A DNA stretch of 64,000 nucleotides from positions 1-64,000 of the forward strand of contig NZ_FTMK01000006.1 of assembly GCF_900156255.1 (NCBI RefSeq), read 5' to 3'. The position numbers were made by a program, and so were the translations under genes. The notes below the pieces were generated by a model. That model did not search any database, was not told where the DNA came from, and saw nothing but the letters and a program-made list of their open reading frames with translations. This DNA is from Paracoccus thiocyanatus. Lineage in GTDB: Bacteria > Pseudomonadota > Alphaproteobacteria > Rhodobacterales > Rhodobacteraceae. Positions 54,481 to 62,842 of the stretch are shown piece by piece. How positions within the stretch are numbered: the stretch's first letter is position 1; every line of letters starts with the position of its first letter.

Positions 54481-54725
54481 TCCAGGCGGAACAGCTTGTC
54501 GCGCCCGGTGGCGCCGCGCACCAGAACCAGCCGCGACTTGGCCACGCCCAGCGCCTTGGCCAAAAGCTTGATCACGGCGGCATTGGCCTTGCCGTCCTCG
54601 GGGATCGTGGTGACGGTGACGCGGATCGTCCCTGCGTCCAGGATCACCGCGTTGCGCGATGCGCGCGGGGTGACGCGCACCGCGATTTCGGCGCCGGGCC
54701 GGGCAAGGTGGGTCAGGTCGGTCAT
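54477..54725 (-). CDS. DUF167 (YggU) family protein
   Basis: An 82-residue protein with the family core IAVRVTPRASRNAVILDAGTIRVTVTTIPEDGKANAAVIKLLAKALGVAKSRLVLVRGATGRDKLF. Function unknown; members are small cytoplasmic alpha/beta proteins often found near yggT. The ATG at 54723-54725 gives normal family length. Convergent with and overlapping the previous gene by 4 bp. Confidence 0.93.
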   Translation of the reverse strand: MTDLTHLARPGAEIAVRVTPRASRNAVILDAGTIRVTVTTIPEDGKANAAVIKLLAKALGVAKSRLVLVRGATGRDKLFRLD

Positions 54726-54831
54726 GCCTTCTTGAAGCCGGGTCCACGGGAAAAGGCAATGCCCGGCTGGCATCGCCGGGCCGGCATGCTATCTGGGGAC
54801 CGGACTTATGCGCGAACATGACGAGGACCGA

Positions 54832-55398
54832 ATGGAACATGCCGATCCCGCCGCCCTGGCCTTTTTGCGGGCCCGCCGCTCGCACCCGCCCAAGCTGCTT
54901 TCCGCCCCGGCGCCATCACGCGCCGAATTGATGGACCTGCTGGAACTGGCGGCCCGCGTGCCCGACCATGGCAAGCTGGAGCCCTGGCGCTTCGCGGTGC
55001 TGGAGCGCGCGACGCTGGACCGGCTGGCCCCGGTTCTGGCCCGGCATGTGCTGGCCCAGGGCGGCGACGAGGCGGCGGCGGAAAAGGCCCGCTCGGGTTT
55101 TGGCTCGCCGCTGATCGTGGCGGTGGTCTCGGCCCCGGTCGAAAGCGCCAAGGTGCCGCGGTGGGAACAGTTCCTGTCGGCCGGCGCCGTCTGCCTGGGG
55201 CTGGTCAACGCGGCCTTGGCGGCCGGCTATGGCGCGGCATGGCTGACCGGCCCCGCGGCCGAGCCGGATTTCGCCGGCGCGCATCTGGGCGTCGGCCCGG
55301 ACGAGCGCATCGTGGGCCTGGTGCATATCGGCCAGCGCGGCCCGACGCCGCCCGACCGCCCGCGCCCCGATGTCGCGGCCAGGACCAGCTTCCTGTGA
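54832..55398 (+). CDS. Nitroreductase family protein, YdjA type
   Basis: A 188-residue FMN oxidoreductase of the short YdjA subgroup: ALAFLRARRSHPPKLL (FMN phosphate RRS), LELAARVPDHGKLEPWRF, SAGAVCLGLVNAALAAGYGAAWLTG and GVGPDERIVGLVHIG. ATG 54832 (with GAGGACCGA) is preferred to 54808, which also has a GGGGA upstream. Natural substrate unknown. The stop overlaps the GTG start of the next gene. Confidence 0.9.
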   Translation: MEHADPAALAFLRARRSHPPKLLSAPAPSRAELMDLLELAARVPDHGKLEPWRFAVLERATLDRLAPVLARHVLAQGGDEAAAEKARSGFGSPLIVAVVSAPVESAKVPRWEQFLSAGAVCLGLVNAALAAGYGAAWLTGPAAEPDFAGAHLGVGPDERIVGLVHIGQRGPTPPDRPRPDVAARTSFL

Positions 55399-56099
55399 CG
55401 GCGCTGCGGGCGCTGCTGCTGGCCTGGGGCGATCTGCTGCGGCCCCGCATCCTGGGCGTGGTGCTGCTTGGGGTTGCGCTGACCCTGCTGCTGTTCGTCG
55501 CGCTGCAAGCCGGCGCCTTCTGGGCGATCCGCGCCCTGGCCCCCGAGCGGCTGAGCCTGCCCTGGATCGGCGCCGTGCCTTTGGCGCCGACCCTGTCCTG
55601 GGGCTCGCTGCTGCTGTTCCCGCTGATGAGCATTTTCCTGATGGCGCCGGTCGCGGCGGGGTTTTCCGGCCTGTTTGCCGAACGCGTCTCGGAGGCGGTC
55701 GAACGCACGCATTACCCCGCCGCCATGGGGCTGGCGGTGGATTTCTGGGACGGGATATGGGAATCGCTGGCGGTCATGGGCGCGGTGATCGGGGTCACGC
55801 TGGCGACGCTGGTGCTGACGCCCGTCCTGGGCCCGCTGGCCCCGGTGCTGTTTTATGGCGGCAATGGCTGGCTGCTGGGCCGCGAGTTCTTCCAGATGGC
55901 GGCCCGGCGGCACCTGCACGAGCCGCAGGCGACCGCGCTGCGCCGCAGCCTGGCCGCGCAGACCACCACCCTGGGGGTGATGATCGCGGCGCTGCTGACG
56001 GTGCCGGTGCTGAACGTGGTCATTCCGGTGCTGGCGGCGGCGGGCTTTACCCACCTTTACCATCTCAGCGCGTCCAGGCCTCCAGGTCGGCGCGGGTAA
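55395..56099 (+). CDS. EI24 domain (CysZ-like) membrane protein
   Basis: A 234-residue inner-membrane protein with an N-terminal hydrophobic pair (ILGVVLLGVALTLLLFVALQ, LLFPLMSIFLMAPVAAGF), a conserved internal part, and C-terminal segments (TLGVMIAALLTVPVLNVVIPVLAAAGF). The EI24/CysZ signature is in FYGGNGWLLGREFFQMAARRHL. CysZ proteins transport sulfate in enterics; elsewhere the role is unclear. The GTG at 55395 overlaps the nitroreductase stop (GTGA) and the two are coupled. Its 3' end overlaps the convergent DUF1467 gene by 35 bp. Confidence 0.9.
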   Translation: MTALRALLLAWGDLLRPRILGVVLLGVALTLLLFVALQAGAFWAIRALAPERLSLPWIGAVPLAPTLSWGSLLLFPLMSIFLMAPVAAGFSGLFAERVSEAVERTHYPAAMGLAVDFWDGIWESLAVMGAVIGVTLATLVLTPVLGPLAPVLFYGGNGWLLGREFFQMAARRHLHEPQATALRRSLAAQTTTLGVMIAALLTVPVLNVVIPVLAAAGFTHLYHLSASRPPGRRG

Positions 56100-56325
56100 T
56101 GATGTCCGCCATGATGACAAAGGCGATCACCGCCCAGATCAGCGCGGCGATCAGCGTCGCCCACAGCGCCTTTTTCTTCAGCTTCGGCTCGTGCGGGGCG
56201 CCGGCGGGGGTGCCGGGCATCACCTCGCCGACATCTGCCTGGCTTTTCTGGCCGATGGGCAGCAGCACGAACAGCACCAGAAACCACAGCACGGTATAAA
56301 GGACGATCGCTCCGGTCAGGCTCAT
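56065..56325 (-). CDS. DUF1467 family membrane protein
   Basis: An 86-residue protein with two membrane segments (GAIVLYTVLWFLVLFVLLPIG and ALWATLIAALIWAVIAFVIM) joined by a short hydrophilic loop (QKSQADVGEVMPGTPAGAPHEPKLKKK), the DUF1467 layout. Function unknown. The ATG overlaps the epimerase stop by 1 bp (TGATG), and the pair is familiar to me from other alphaproteobacteria. It overlaps the convergent EI24 gene by 35 bp. Confidence 0.92.
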   Translation of the reverse strand: MSLTGAIVLYTVLWFLVLFVLLPIGQKSQADVGEVMPGTPAGAPHEPKLKKKALWATLIAALIWAVIAFVIMADIITRADLEAWTR

Positions 56326-56729
56326 CAGACCTGCTCCAGTTCGATCAGGCAGCCGTTGAAGTCCTTGGGGTGCAAAAACAGCACCGGCTTGCCATGCGCG
56401 CCGATCTTGGGCTCGCCGGTGCCCAGCACGCGCGCACCCTCGGCCTTCAGCTTGTCGCGGGCGGCCAGGATGTCCTCGACCTCGAAGCACATGTGATGGA
56501 TGCCGCCCGAAGGGTTCTTTTCCAGGAAGCCCTGGATCGGGCTGTTCTCGCCCAGGGGATAAAGCAGTTCGATCTTGGTGTTGGGCAGTTCGATGAAGAC
56601 CACCGTGACGCCGTGGTCGGGCTCGTCCTGCGGCGCGCCGACCTTGGCGCCCAGGCTGTTTTCATATTGCGCCGCCGCGGCCTTCAGGTCGGGCACGGCG
56701 ATGGCGACATGGTTCAAGCGTCCGATCAT
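56325..56729 (-). CDS. mce: Methylmalonyl-CoA epimerase
   Basis: Interconverts (R)- and (S)-methylmalonyl-CoA in propionate metabolism. The 134-residue vicinal-oxygen-chelate protein has two half-repeats with metal ligands: LNHVAIAVPDL (His), VVFIELPNTKIELLYP (Glu), GGIHHMCFEVEDI (His) and FNGCLIELEQV (Glu). ATG at 56727-56729 follows GGAGGAAG; a GTG at 56732 is the alternative. Followed by DUF1467. Confidence 0.95.
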   Translation of the reverse strand: MIGRLNHVAIAVPDLKAAAAQYENSLGAKVGAPQDEPDHGVTVVFIELPNTKIELLYPLGENSPIQGFLEKNPSGGIHHMCFEVEDILAARDKLKAEGARVLGTGEPKIGAHGKPVLFLHPKDFNGCLIELEQV

Positions 56730-56794
56730 CACTTCCTCCGTCTTTGCGCCCTTCTAGGGCGACTGGCCCGCGGGGGGAAGGAAAAGAAACGCCA

Positions 56795-56809
56795 TTAACC
56801 GCTTCTTAG
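56795..56809 (+). promoter_or_regulatory. Near-consensus CtrA box upstream of the response-regulator gene
   Basis: TTAA-CCGCTTC-TTAG has one mismatch from TTAA-N7-TTAA, 16 bp before the -35 hexamer. An upstream CtrA site would fit an activator role. Confidence 0.45.
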
Positions 56810-56825
56810 GGAAAACGCGCAATCC

Positions 56826-56854
56826 TTGGACATACGGTGATTCCCAGTTAGGAT
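56826..56854 (+). promoter_or_regulatory. Promoter of the response-regulator gene, predicting a leaderless transcript
   Basis: TTGGAC (56826-56831), 17-bp spacer, TAGGAT (56849-56854). The ATG at 56863 is 8 bp after the -10, so the RNA would start at or next to the initiation codon. No Shine-Dalgarno sequence fits in that space. Confidence 0.6.
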
Positions 56855-56862
56855 TTTACGAC

Positions 56863-57591
56863 ATGGAACAGGAACGGATCGGTGCGGAAGAATTTCCCAC
56901 CTGGCGGGTCACACTGCCGAACCGGCCCCTGACCGGCCTGACGGTGCTGGTGGTCGAGGATTCGCGCATCGCCAGCGAGGCGGTGCGCCTGCTTTGCCTG
57001 CGTTCGGGGGCACGCATTCGCCGGGCCGACAGCATCCGCGCCGCCTTGCGGCATCTTCAGACCTATCTTCCGGGGGTGGTGATCGTGGATATGGGCCTGC
57101 CGGACGGCGACGGGGCCGACATGATCGCGACCATCGCCAGGGCGATACCGCGGGTGCCGGTGGTCCTGGGCATCTCGGGCGATCCGGGCAATCGCGATGC
57201 GGCGCTGCGGGCCGGCGCCGACGGGTTCCTGGCCAAGCCCATCGAAAGCCTGGCGCTGTTCCAGCAGGCGATCCTGGCCGCCATGCCGCCGGCGGCACGG
57301 CCGCAGGGCCTGCGAGCCCTGCCGGACGATGTGATCGCCCCCGATGCGGCGGCGCTGCGCGACGATCTGGCGCATGTCGCCGATGTGCTGGCCCAGGCCG
57401 AGGACACCGACGCCATCGACTATATCGCGCGCTTCCTGGCCGGGGTGGCCCGTTCGGCACATGACCGGATGCTGGAAGATGCGGCGACCAGCCTGGCGCA
57501 TGGCCATGCCCAAGGCCGCGCCCTGGCCACGGACCTGGCGCGGATCAGCGGGCTGGTGCAGGACCGGCTGGCCGCCACGCGGGTCTCGTGA
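56863..57591 (+). CDS. Response regulator with C-terminal helical domain
   Basis: A 242-residue protein. Receiver domain at about 26-140: acidic pair Glu32-Asp33, phospho-acceptor Asp76 in VVIVDMGLPDGDG, Ser105 in LGISGD and Lys125 in FLAKP. The C-terminal 90 residues (DAAALRDDLAHVADVLAQAEDTDAIDYIARFLAGVARSAHDRMLEDAA...) are helical and resemble a four-helix HPt/dimerisation-type bundle, not a DNA-binding domain; no HTH is visible. No histidine kinase is adjacent, so it is an orphan regulator probably acting on protein partners. Promoter features suggest leaderless translation and CtrA control. Confidence 0.85.
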   Translation: MEQERIGAEEFPTWRVTLPNRPLTGLTVLVVEDSRIASEAVRLLCLRSGARIRRADSIRAALRHLQTYLPGVVIVDMGLPDGDGADMIATIARAIPRVPVVLGISGDPGNRDAALRAGADGFLAKPIESLALFQQAILAAMPPAARPQGLRALPDDVIAPDAAALRDDLAHVADVLAQAEDTDAIDYIARFLAGVARSAHDRMLEDAATSLAHGHAQGRALATDLARISGLVQDRLAATRVS

Positions 57592-57620
57592 CCGCGGCCT
57601 GCGGGGGCGGGCTTGCCGCA

Positions 57621-57640
57621 TGGCCGCGCCAGGGCGGCCA
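57621..57640. terminator. Hairpin between convergent response-regulator and DUF1501 genes
   Basis: TGGCCGC / GCGGCCA stem of 7 bp with a 6-nt loop in the 70-bp convergent gap. No T-run, so termination would be weak. Confidence 0.3.
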
Positions 57641-57661
57641 GATCGGGGCCCAGATGCGGAC

Positions 57662-58843
57662 TCAGGCCAGCAGGCCCGGATCGCCGCCCAGTTCCAGTCC
57701 GGGGAACACCTGCCGTTCCAGCGTGTCGCGCCCGATGCCGAACAGCCCATGCATGGCCCAGCCGGCATAGGCGCGGATGTCGCGCACCGGCATCAGGTCG
57801 CGGTCCGCGTAAAGCTGGCCCTCGCCCAGGCCGGGCCAGCCGCCAAAGGCGCGCCCGCCCCGGATCGCGCCGCCGGCCATCAAAAGCGCGCCGCCGGTGC
57901 CGTGATCGGTGCCGCCCGACCCGTTTTCGCGCGCCGTGCGGCCGAATTCCGTCATCGCCAGCACCGTGGTCCGGCCCCAGTTCGCACCCAGCCCCTCGCG
58001 CAGCTTCACGATCGCCGCGGCCAGCCGGTCCAGCCCCCGGCCCAGCACCGCGGGCTGGTTGGCATGGCTGTCCCAGCCGGGAATCGAAAAGGCGGCGATG
58101 CGGCTTTCGGCATTCAGCCGGCTGGCGACGAAACCCGCCAGCGCCTCGGCATCGGCGGTCGGCCCGCCGGTCTTGCCGATATCCGAGGTCTCGGCGCTGA
58201 TCTGCACCGCATCCTGCACCGCGTCGCGAAACAGCGGATCGTCGTGATAGACATGCTCCAGCAGCATCTGCGCCTGGGGCGACAGCTTCAGCCAGGCGCG
58301 CGGCGCCCAGCTAAGATGCGCCGCGTCGCCGGCCAGGATCTTCATCTGCTCGACGCCGACCGAATAGGCGGTCTCGGCCCGCGCCTCGGGCATGGCCTGC
58401 AACAGCCGGTTCAGCCAGCCGCCCTGCCGGCGGTCCACCGGCAGGTCGTTGCCGGTCCCGGCCTCCAGCACGTCCTGGCCGTCGAAATGGCTGCGCTTGT
58501 CGCGATAGGGGGTCGAGACGGCATGGGCGAAAGCCAGTTCGCCCTTTTTCCACAGCGGCAGCAGCGGTTCCAGCCGCGGGTGCAGCGCAAAGAAGCCGTC
58601 AAGGTCCAGCGCGCCGCCTTTGGGTCCGACCGACAGGTTGCGGCGCAGCTTGCCCAGCATCGGGTCGCTATAGGGCTGGATCGCGTCAAGCCCGTCCATG
58701 GCGCCGCGCAGGATGATGACGACCAGCCGGTTGTCGCCCGGAAGCGCGGCGAAGGTCATCGAACTCATCAGCGGATGCGCGGCGGCGGAACAGCCGATCA
58801 GCGCGGTTCCCTTCAGAAACAGGCGCCGGTCCAGTGTCAGCAT
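57662..58843 (-). CDS. DUF1501 family exported protein
   Basis: A 393-residue protein with a Tat-type leader (DRRLFLKG, then a hydrophobic run ending in SSMTFAALPG). The body shows the DUF1501 pattern: RLVVIILRGAMDGLDAIQPY, HPRLEPLLPLWKKGELAFAHAV, YRDKRSHFDGQDVLEAG and the C-terminal TVLAMTEFGRTARENGSGGTDHGTGGALLMAGG, which resembles sulfatase/alkaline-phosphatase-like metal sites. Function unproven. It follows the DUF1800 gene by 12 bp; the two usually occur together. Confidence 0.9.
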   Translation of the reverse strand: MLTLDRRLFLKGTALIGCSAAAHPLMSSMTFAALPGDNRLVVIILRGAMDGLDAIQPYSDPMLGKLRRNLSVGPKGGALDLDGFFALHPRLEPLLPLWKKGELAFAHAVSTPYRDKRSHFDGQDVLEAGTGNDLPVDRRQGGWLNRLLQAMPEARAETAYSVGVEQMKILAGDAAHLSWAPRAWLKLSPQAQMLLEHVYHDDPLFRDAVQDAVQISAETSDIGKTGGPTADAEALAGFVASRLNAESRIAAFSIPGWDSHANQPAVLGRGLDRLAAAIVKLREGLGANWGRTTVLAMTEFGRTARENGSGGTDHGTGGALLMAGGAIRGGRAFGGWPGLGEGQLYADRDLMPVRDIRAYAGWAMHGLFGIGRDTLERQVFPGLELGGDPGLLA

Positions 58844-58855
58844 CTGCCTATCCTC

Positions 58856-60223
58856 CTATCGCCGGTTGAAATCGCCCGAGGCGAGGATCAGCGCCACGCC
58901 CTCGGCCGCCGATTCCGCCTTGGGCACGGCCCAGGCCAGTTCCGCCGACTGCGTGCCGCCAAAGGCGGAAACCAGCATCTCGCGCGGGTCGGGTAGGTCC
59001 TTCAGCAGCAGGCGCGGGATGCGCAGCGACCAGTTGATCCGCGCGGCCAGCGTCTGCGGCGCGATCCAGGCATCGGCAGCCTCGGGCCAGCCGTCCGGCC
59101 CCTTGGGCCGGCCCCAGGGCTGGCCCATCACCTCGATCGGGTTCCAGGCCACGCGGCGGAACCCCGGCAGGTCCAGCGCCGCGATCTGTTCGCCGCGCAC
59201 ACCCAGCGCCCGCAGCCCCGCCACGCAAAGATCGAAAGGCTGGCGCACCTTTTGCCGCAGCCCCGAGGCCAGGTCGGGATGGCTGGCGAGCACGCGATAG
59301 ACCTGCGGCAAGTCGCCGCCGCTGTCGCGCCATGTCGCGGCCATCGCCTCGACCAGATCCGGCGAGGGATCGTCCGAAACGAAATGCACCGCCAGCTTGC
59401 GCGACAGGTGCAGCGCGGTCTCGGGCCGGCGGGCGATATCGCGAAACGCGGCGCGGATGTCGTCCAGCCCGCCGCGGCGCATGCCGCCATAGTCCCGCCC
59501 CAGCACGGTTTCGGCCCCCGGCTCTGCCCAGGTCGGATCATAGGCAAAGCCGTGCTGATGCGAAAAACGCAGCCCCGTCAGCAGTTCGGCCAGTTCGCGC
59601 ACGTCGTCTTGCCCGTAGCCGGCCCCGGCGCCCAGCGAATGCAGTTCCAGCGCCTCGCGGGCAAGGTTTTCGTTCAGCCCGAAATGGCGCTTGGGCCGGT
59701 TCCTGGCAAAGGGCGAACCCGGTCCGCGGCTGGAAATCTGGTCCAGATAGACCAGCATCATCGGATGGGTGTCGGCGGCAATGAACATGTCCTCGAACCG
59801 GCCGTTCAGATGCGGGCGGATCGCCTCGTCCACAAAGGCCAGGGCCAGCGCGTGGTTGGCCTTGCCGACCGAGCGGATGGTGAAATGGTCGCTCCAGAAC
59901 TGCACCAGCCTTTCGCCGAAGCCGATGGGATCGTCCAGCGCCCGGATCACCCGGCGACGCAGATCCTCGACCGGCAGGGTGCCAAGCTTGCGGTCGGCCG
60001 CCACCGCCTCGGGGGGTTCGGGCTTGCCTTCGCGCCGCGCGTGAAGCCCGCTGCGCATCCGCGTGGCCAGGTCGCGGGCCATGTCGGTGGTCATGGCTTC
60101 AGGGCCCGGGCCGGCCATGGCCGGCCCGGAAAGCACCGCATCGACATCGGCGGGGGGCGGCATCAGCGGCGACAGGCCAAAGCCCAGGCGGATCGCCGCC
60201 AGCTCGGGAAATCCAAAGCTCAT
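58856..60223 (-). CDS. DUF1800 family protein
   Basis: A 455-residue, mostly helical protein with the DUF1800 pattern: AAIRLGFGLSPL at the N-terminus, RLVQFWSDHFTIR, LVYLDQISSRGPGS and LNENLAREALELHSLGAGAGYGQDDVRELAELLTGLRF, then FHISR-like HLSRKLAVHFVSDDPS. No signal peptide is evident, unlike its DUF1501 partner. The pair has no established biochemical function. DUF1800 is first in the pair and translated 12 bp upstream of DUF1501. Confidence 0.9.
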   Translation of the reverse strand: MSFGFPELAAIRLGFGLSPLMPPPADVDAVLSGPAMAGPGPEAMTTDMARDLATRMRSGLHARREGKPEPPEAVAADRKLGTLPVEDLRRRVIRALDDPIGFGERLVQFWSDHFTIRSVGKANHALALAFVDEAIRPHLNGRFEDMFIAADTHPMMLVYLDQISSRGPGSPFARNRPKRHFGLNENLAREALELHSLGAGAGYGQDDVRELAELLTGLRFSHQHGFAYDPTWAEPGAETVLGRDYGGMRRGGLDDIRAAFRDIARRPETALHLSRKLAVHFVSDDPSPDLVEAMAATWRDSGGDLPQVYRVLASHPDLASGLRQKVRQPFDLCVAGLRALGVRGEQIAALDLPGFRRVAWNPIEVMGQPWGRPKGPDGWPEAADAWIAPQTLAARINWSLRIPRLLLKDLPDPREMLVSAFGGTQSAELAWAVPKAESAAEGVALILASGDFNRR

Positions 60224-60349
60224 GCAATCATCCTTGCAGGGAAAATCATCCCCATGCGCGGGTTATGGCACGGGCGCGGCCCCAGGTCAGTTCACGCTTT
60301 CTTCAGCATGCGGCGCCGCGGCAATTGCTTGCCGACGCCGACGCCAAGC

Positions 60350-62125
60350 TTACTCGCGCGGCAGCACGCGCAGGCGCAATTCGCGAAGCTGTTCGTTGGT
60401 CGGCTCGCTGGGGGCGCCCATCATCAGGTCCTCGGCGCGCTGGTTCATCGGGAACATGATGACTTCGCGGATATTGGCCTCGTCCGCCAGCAGCATGACG
60501 ATGCGGTCGATCCCAGCCGCGCAGCCGCCATGCGGCGGCGCGCCATAGCGGAAAGCCTTGACCATGCCGCCGAAGCGCTTTTCCACCTCGTCCCGGCCAT
60601 AGCCGGCCAGTTCAAAGGCGCGGAACATGATTTCCGGGCGGTGGTTGCGGATCGCGCCCGAGACCAGTTCATAGCCGTTGCAGGCCAGGTCGTATTGATA
60701 GCCCTTGACCGCCAGCGGATCGCCCGCCAGCGCATCCAAGCCGCCCTGCGGCATGGAAAACGGGTTGTGGCTGAAGTCGATCCGCCCGTCCTCGCCCTTT
60801 TCATACATCGGGAAATCGACGATCCAGGCGAACTTGAACTGGTTCTCGTCGATCAGGCCCAACTCGCGGCCGATCTCGTTCCTGGCGCGGCCGACGACGG
60901 CCTCGAAGGTTTCGGGCTTGCCGCCCAGGAAAAAGGCCGCGTCCCCTTGGCCCAGGCCAAGCTGGACCCGGATCGCCTCGGTCTTCTCGGCGCCAAGCGC
61001 CTTGGCGATGGGGCCGGCGGCTTCGGTCGTGCCGTCCTCGGCCTTGCGCCAGAAGATATAGCCCATGCCGGGCAGGCCCTGGCCCTGCGCGAAGGCGTTC
61101 ATGCGGTCGGCGAACTTGCGCGAGCCGCCGGTGGGCGCGGGAATGGCGCGGACCTCGGTCCCCTCCTGCTCCAGCAGCTTCGCGAAGATCGCGAAGCCCG
61201 AGCCGCGGAAGTGGTCGGAAACCACCTGCATCTCGATGGGGTTGCGCAGGTCGGGCTTGTCGCTGCCGTATTTCAGCATCGCCTCGGCATAGGGGATGCG
61301 CGGCCAGGTCGGATCGACCCGGCGGCCGCCGCCGAACGCCTCGAACAGGCCCTGGATCACCGGCTGGACCGCGGCAAAGACGTCCTCCTGCTCGACAAAG
61401 GACATCTCGACGTCGAGCTGGTAGAAATCGGTGGGCGAGCGGTCGGCGCGCGGATCCTCGTCGCGAAAGCAGGGCGCGATCTGGAAATACTTGTCGAAAC
61501 CCGCGACCATGATCAGCTGCTTGAACTGCTGCGGCGCCTGCGGCAAGGCATAGAACTTGCCCGGATGCAGGCGCGAGGGCACCAGGAAGTCGCGCGCCCC
61601 TTCGGGCGAACTGGCGGTGATGATCGGGGTCTGGAATTCGGTAAAGCCCTGGTCCCACATGGCGTCGCGCAGCCATTTCACCACGCGCGACCGCAGCATG
61701 ATGTTGTTGTGCAGGCTGTCGCGGCGCAGGTCCAGGAAGCGATAGGCCAGCCGCGTCTCTTCGGGGTAATCCTGGTCGCCAAAGACCGGCAGCGGCAGGT
61801 CGTCCGAGGGGCCCAGCACTTCCATGTCGGTGGCATAGACCTCGATCTCGCCGGTGGGCAGCTTGGGGTTGACCAGGCTGGCGTCGCGCAGCTTGACGCG
61901 GCCGTCGATGCGGATCACCGTCTCGGCCCGCAGCTTTTCCAGCGCGGCAAAGGCCGGGCTGTCGCTGTCGGCGATCACCTGGGTGATGCCGTAATGGTCG
62001 CGCAGGTCGATGAACAGCACCCCGCCATGGTCGCGGACCCGATGGACCCAGCCGGACAGGCGGATTTCGGACCCGGCGGCAGCGGCGGTCAATTCGCCGC
62101 AGGTATGGCTGCGATAGGCGCTCAT
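60350..62125 (-). CDS. aspS: Aspartyl-tRNA synthetase
   Basis: Charges tRNA-Asp (and possibly tRNA-Asn, if this organism uses the GatCAB transamidation route; not readable from this gene). The 591-residue protein has the OB-fold anticodon domain ([19 protein letters not shown]), class II motif 2 ([24 protein letters not shown]), the bacterial GAD insertion, and motif 3 ([17 protein letters not shown]). ATG at 62123-62125 with AGGGGAAAAAAG is the family start; the frame to 62185 is an extension. Confidence 0.97.
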   Translation of the reverse strand: MSAYRSHTCGELTAAAAGSEIRLSGWVHRVRDHGGVLFIDLRDHYGITQVIADSDSPAFAALEKLRAETVIRIDGRVKLRDASLVNPKLPTGEIEVYATDMEVLGPSDDLPLPVFGDQDYPEETRLAYRFLDLRRDSLHNNIMLRSRVVKWLRDAMWDQGFTEFQTPIITASSPEGARDFLVPSRLHPGKFYALPQAPQQFKQLIMVAGFDKYFQIAPCFRDEDPRADRSPTDFYQLDVEMSFVEQEDVFAAVQPVIQGLFEAFGGGRRVDPTWPRIPYAEAMLKYGSDKPDLRNPIEMQVVSDHFRGSGFAIFAKLLEQEGTEVRAIPAPTGGSRKFADRMNAFAQGQGLPGMGYIFWRKAEDGTTEAAGPIAKALGAEKTEAIRVQLGLGQGDAAFFLGGKPETFEAVVGRARNEIGRELGLIDENQFKFAWIVDFPMYEKGEDGRIDFSHNPFSMPQGGLDALAGDPLAVKGYQYDLACNGYELVSGAIRNHRPEIMFRAFELAGYGRDEVEKRFGGMVKAFRYGAPPHGGCAAGIDRIVMLLADEANIREVIMFPMNQRAEDLMMGAPSEPTNEQLRELRLRVLPRE

Positions 62126-62185
62126 CTTTTTTCCCCTTGCGTATCGGCCCCGCATCAACCGCGCCGCGCCGGCGAAGTCAAGCAA

Positions 62186-62842
62186 TCAGAAGGGTCTCAC
62201 CACGTTGCCGGTATAGAAATAGGCCCCCATGCCGACGGCGAACAGCACGTTGCCCGCCACCGCATGCAAGACCCAGGCCGCGGGAAAGCCGCGCATAAGA
62301 TAGGCGCGGGCAAAGACCCAGCCGCCGAAAAAGGTCAGCGCCGCCACCACCCAGGACCAATACATCAGGTGGGCAAAGGAAAACACCGCCGCATTCAGCG
62401 CGATCGCCCCCTGCCCCGCCGGCAAAAGCGGGCCGTAGCGGTGAAAGAACAGCGGGCGAAAGATCAGTTCCTGCGGCAGGGCCGACAGGATCGGGTAGAA
62501 GATCCAGATCACCGGCAGGAATTCGGGCCGCTGGCGCAGCAACTGGAAGATCGAATCCGGGCTGGTCAGCCACAGGATCGCCAGGCCGGAAACCAGGGTG
62601 GCCAGGGCGATGCCCGCGACCTCGGCCCAGGGGACGCGGCCCCAGCCCCGCACCAGGTTATGCCAGTGAAAGCCGCCGGTGCGCCACAACAGGCCCAGCC
62701 CCGCCATGCTGAACAGCGCCAATGCCGCAAACAGCATGTGGCCGGGCAGGAACAATGCCATGGCCAGCGGCGCCCCGGCATAAAGCGCCGCGAACTCGAC
62801 CCAAAGCAGGGTCCGCGCTATTGCAGGCGCCGGCTGAGCCAT
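62186..62842 (-). CDS. CPBP family (Abi/Rce1-like) membrane protease-like protein
   Basis: A 218-residue protein with about seven hydrophobic segments. CPBP motifs: LPQELIFRPLFFHR (EExxxR position, here Q-E-x3-R), FSFAHLMYW (FxxxH) and HAVAGNVLF (HxxxN). The first Glu of the EExxxR motif, the catalytic base in characterised Rce1 proteins, is Gln here. ATG at 62840-62842 overlaps the end of the lysozyme gene by 25 bp, so they are probably coupled. Function unknown. Confidence 0.85.
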   Translation of the reverse strand: MAQPAPAIARTLLWVEFAALYAGAPLAMALFLPGHMLFAALALFSMAGLGLLWRTGGFHWHNLVRGWGRVPWAEVAGIALATLVSGLAILWLTSPDSIFQLLRQRPEFLPVIWIFYPILSALPQELIFRPLFFHRYGPLLPAGQGAIALNAAVFSFAHLMYWSWVVAALTFFGGWVFARAYLMRGFPAAWVLHAVAGNVLFAVGMGAYFYTGNVVRPF

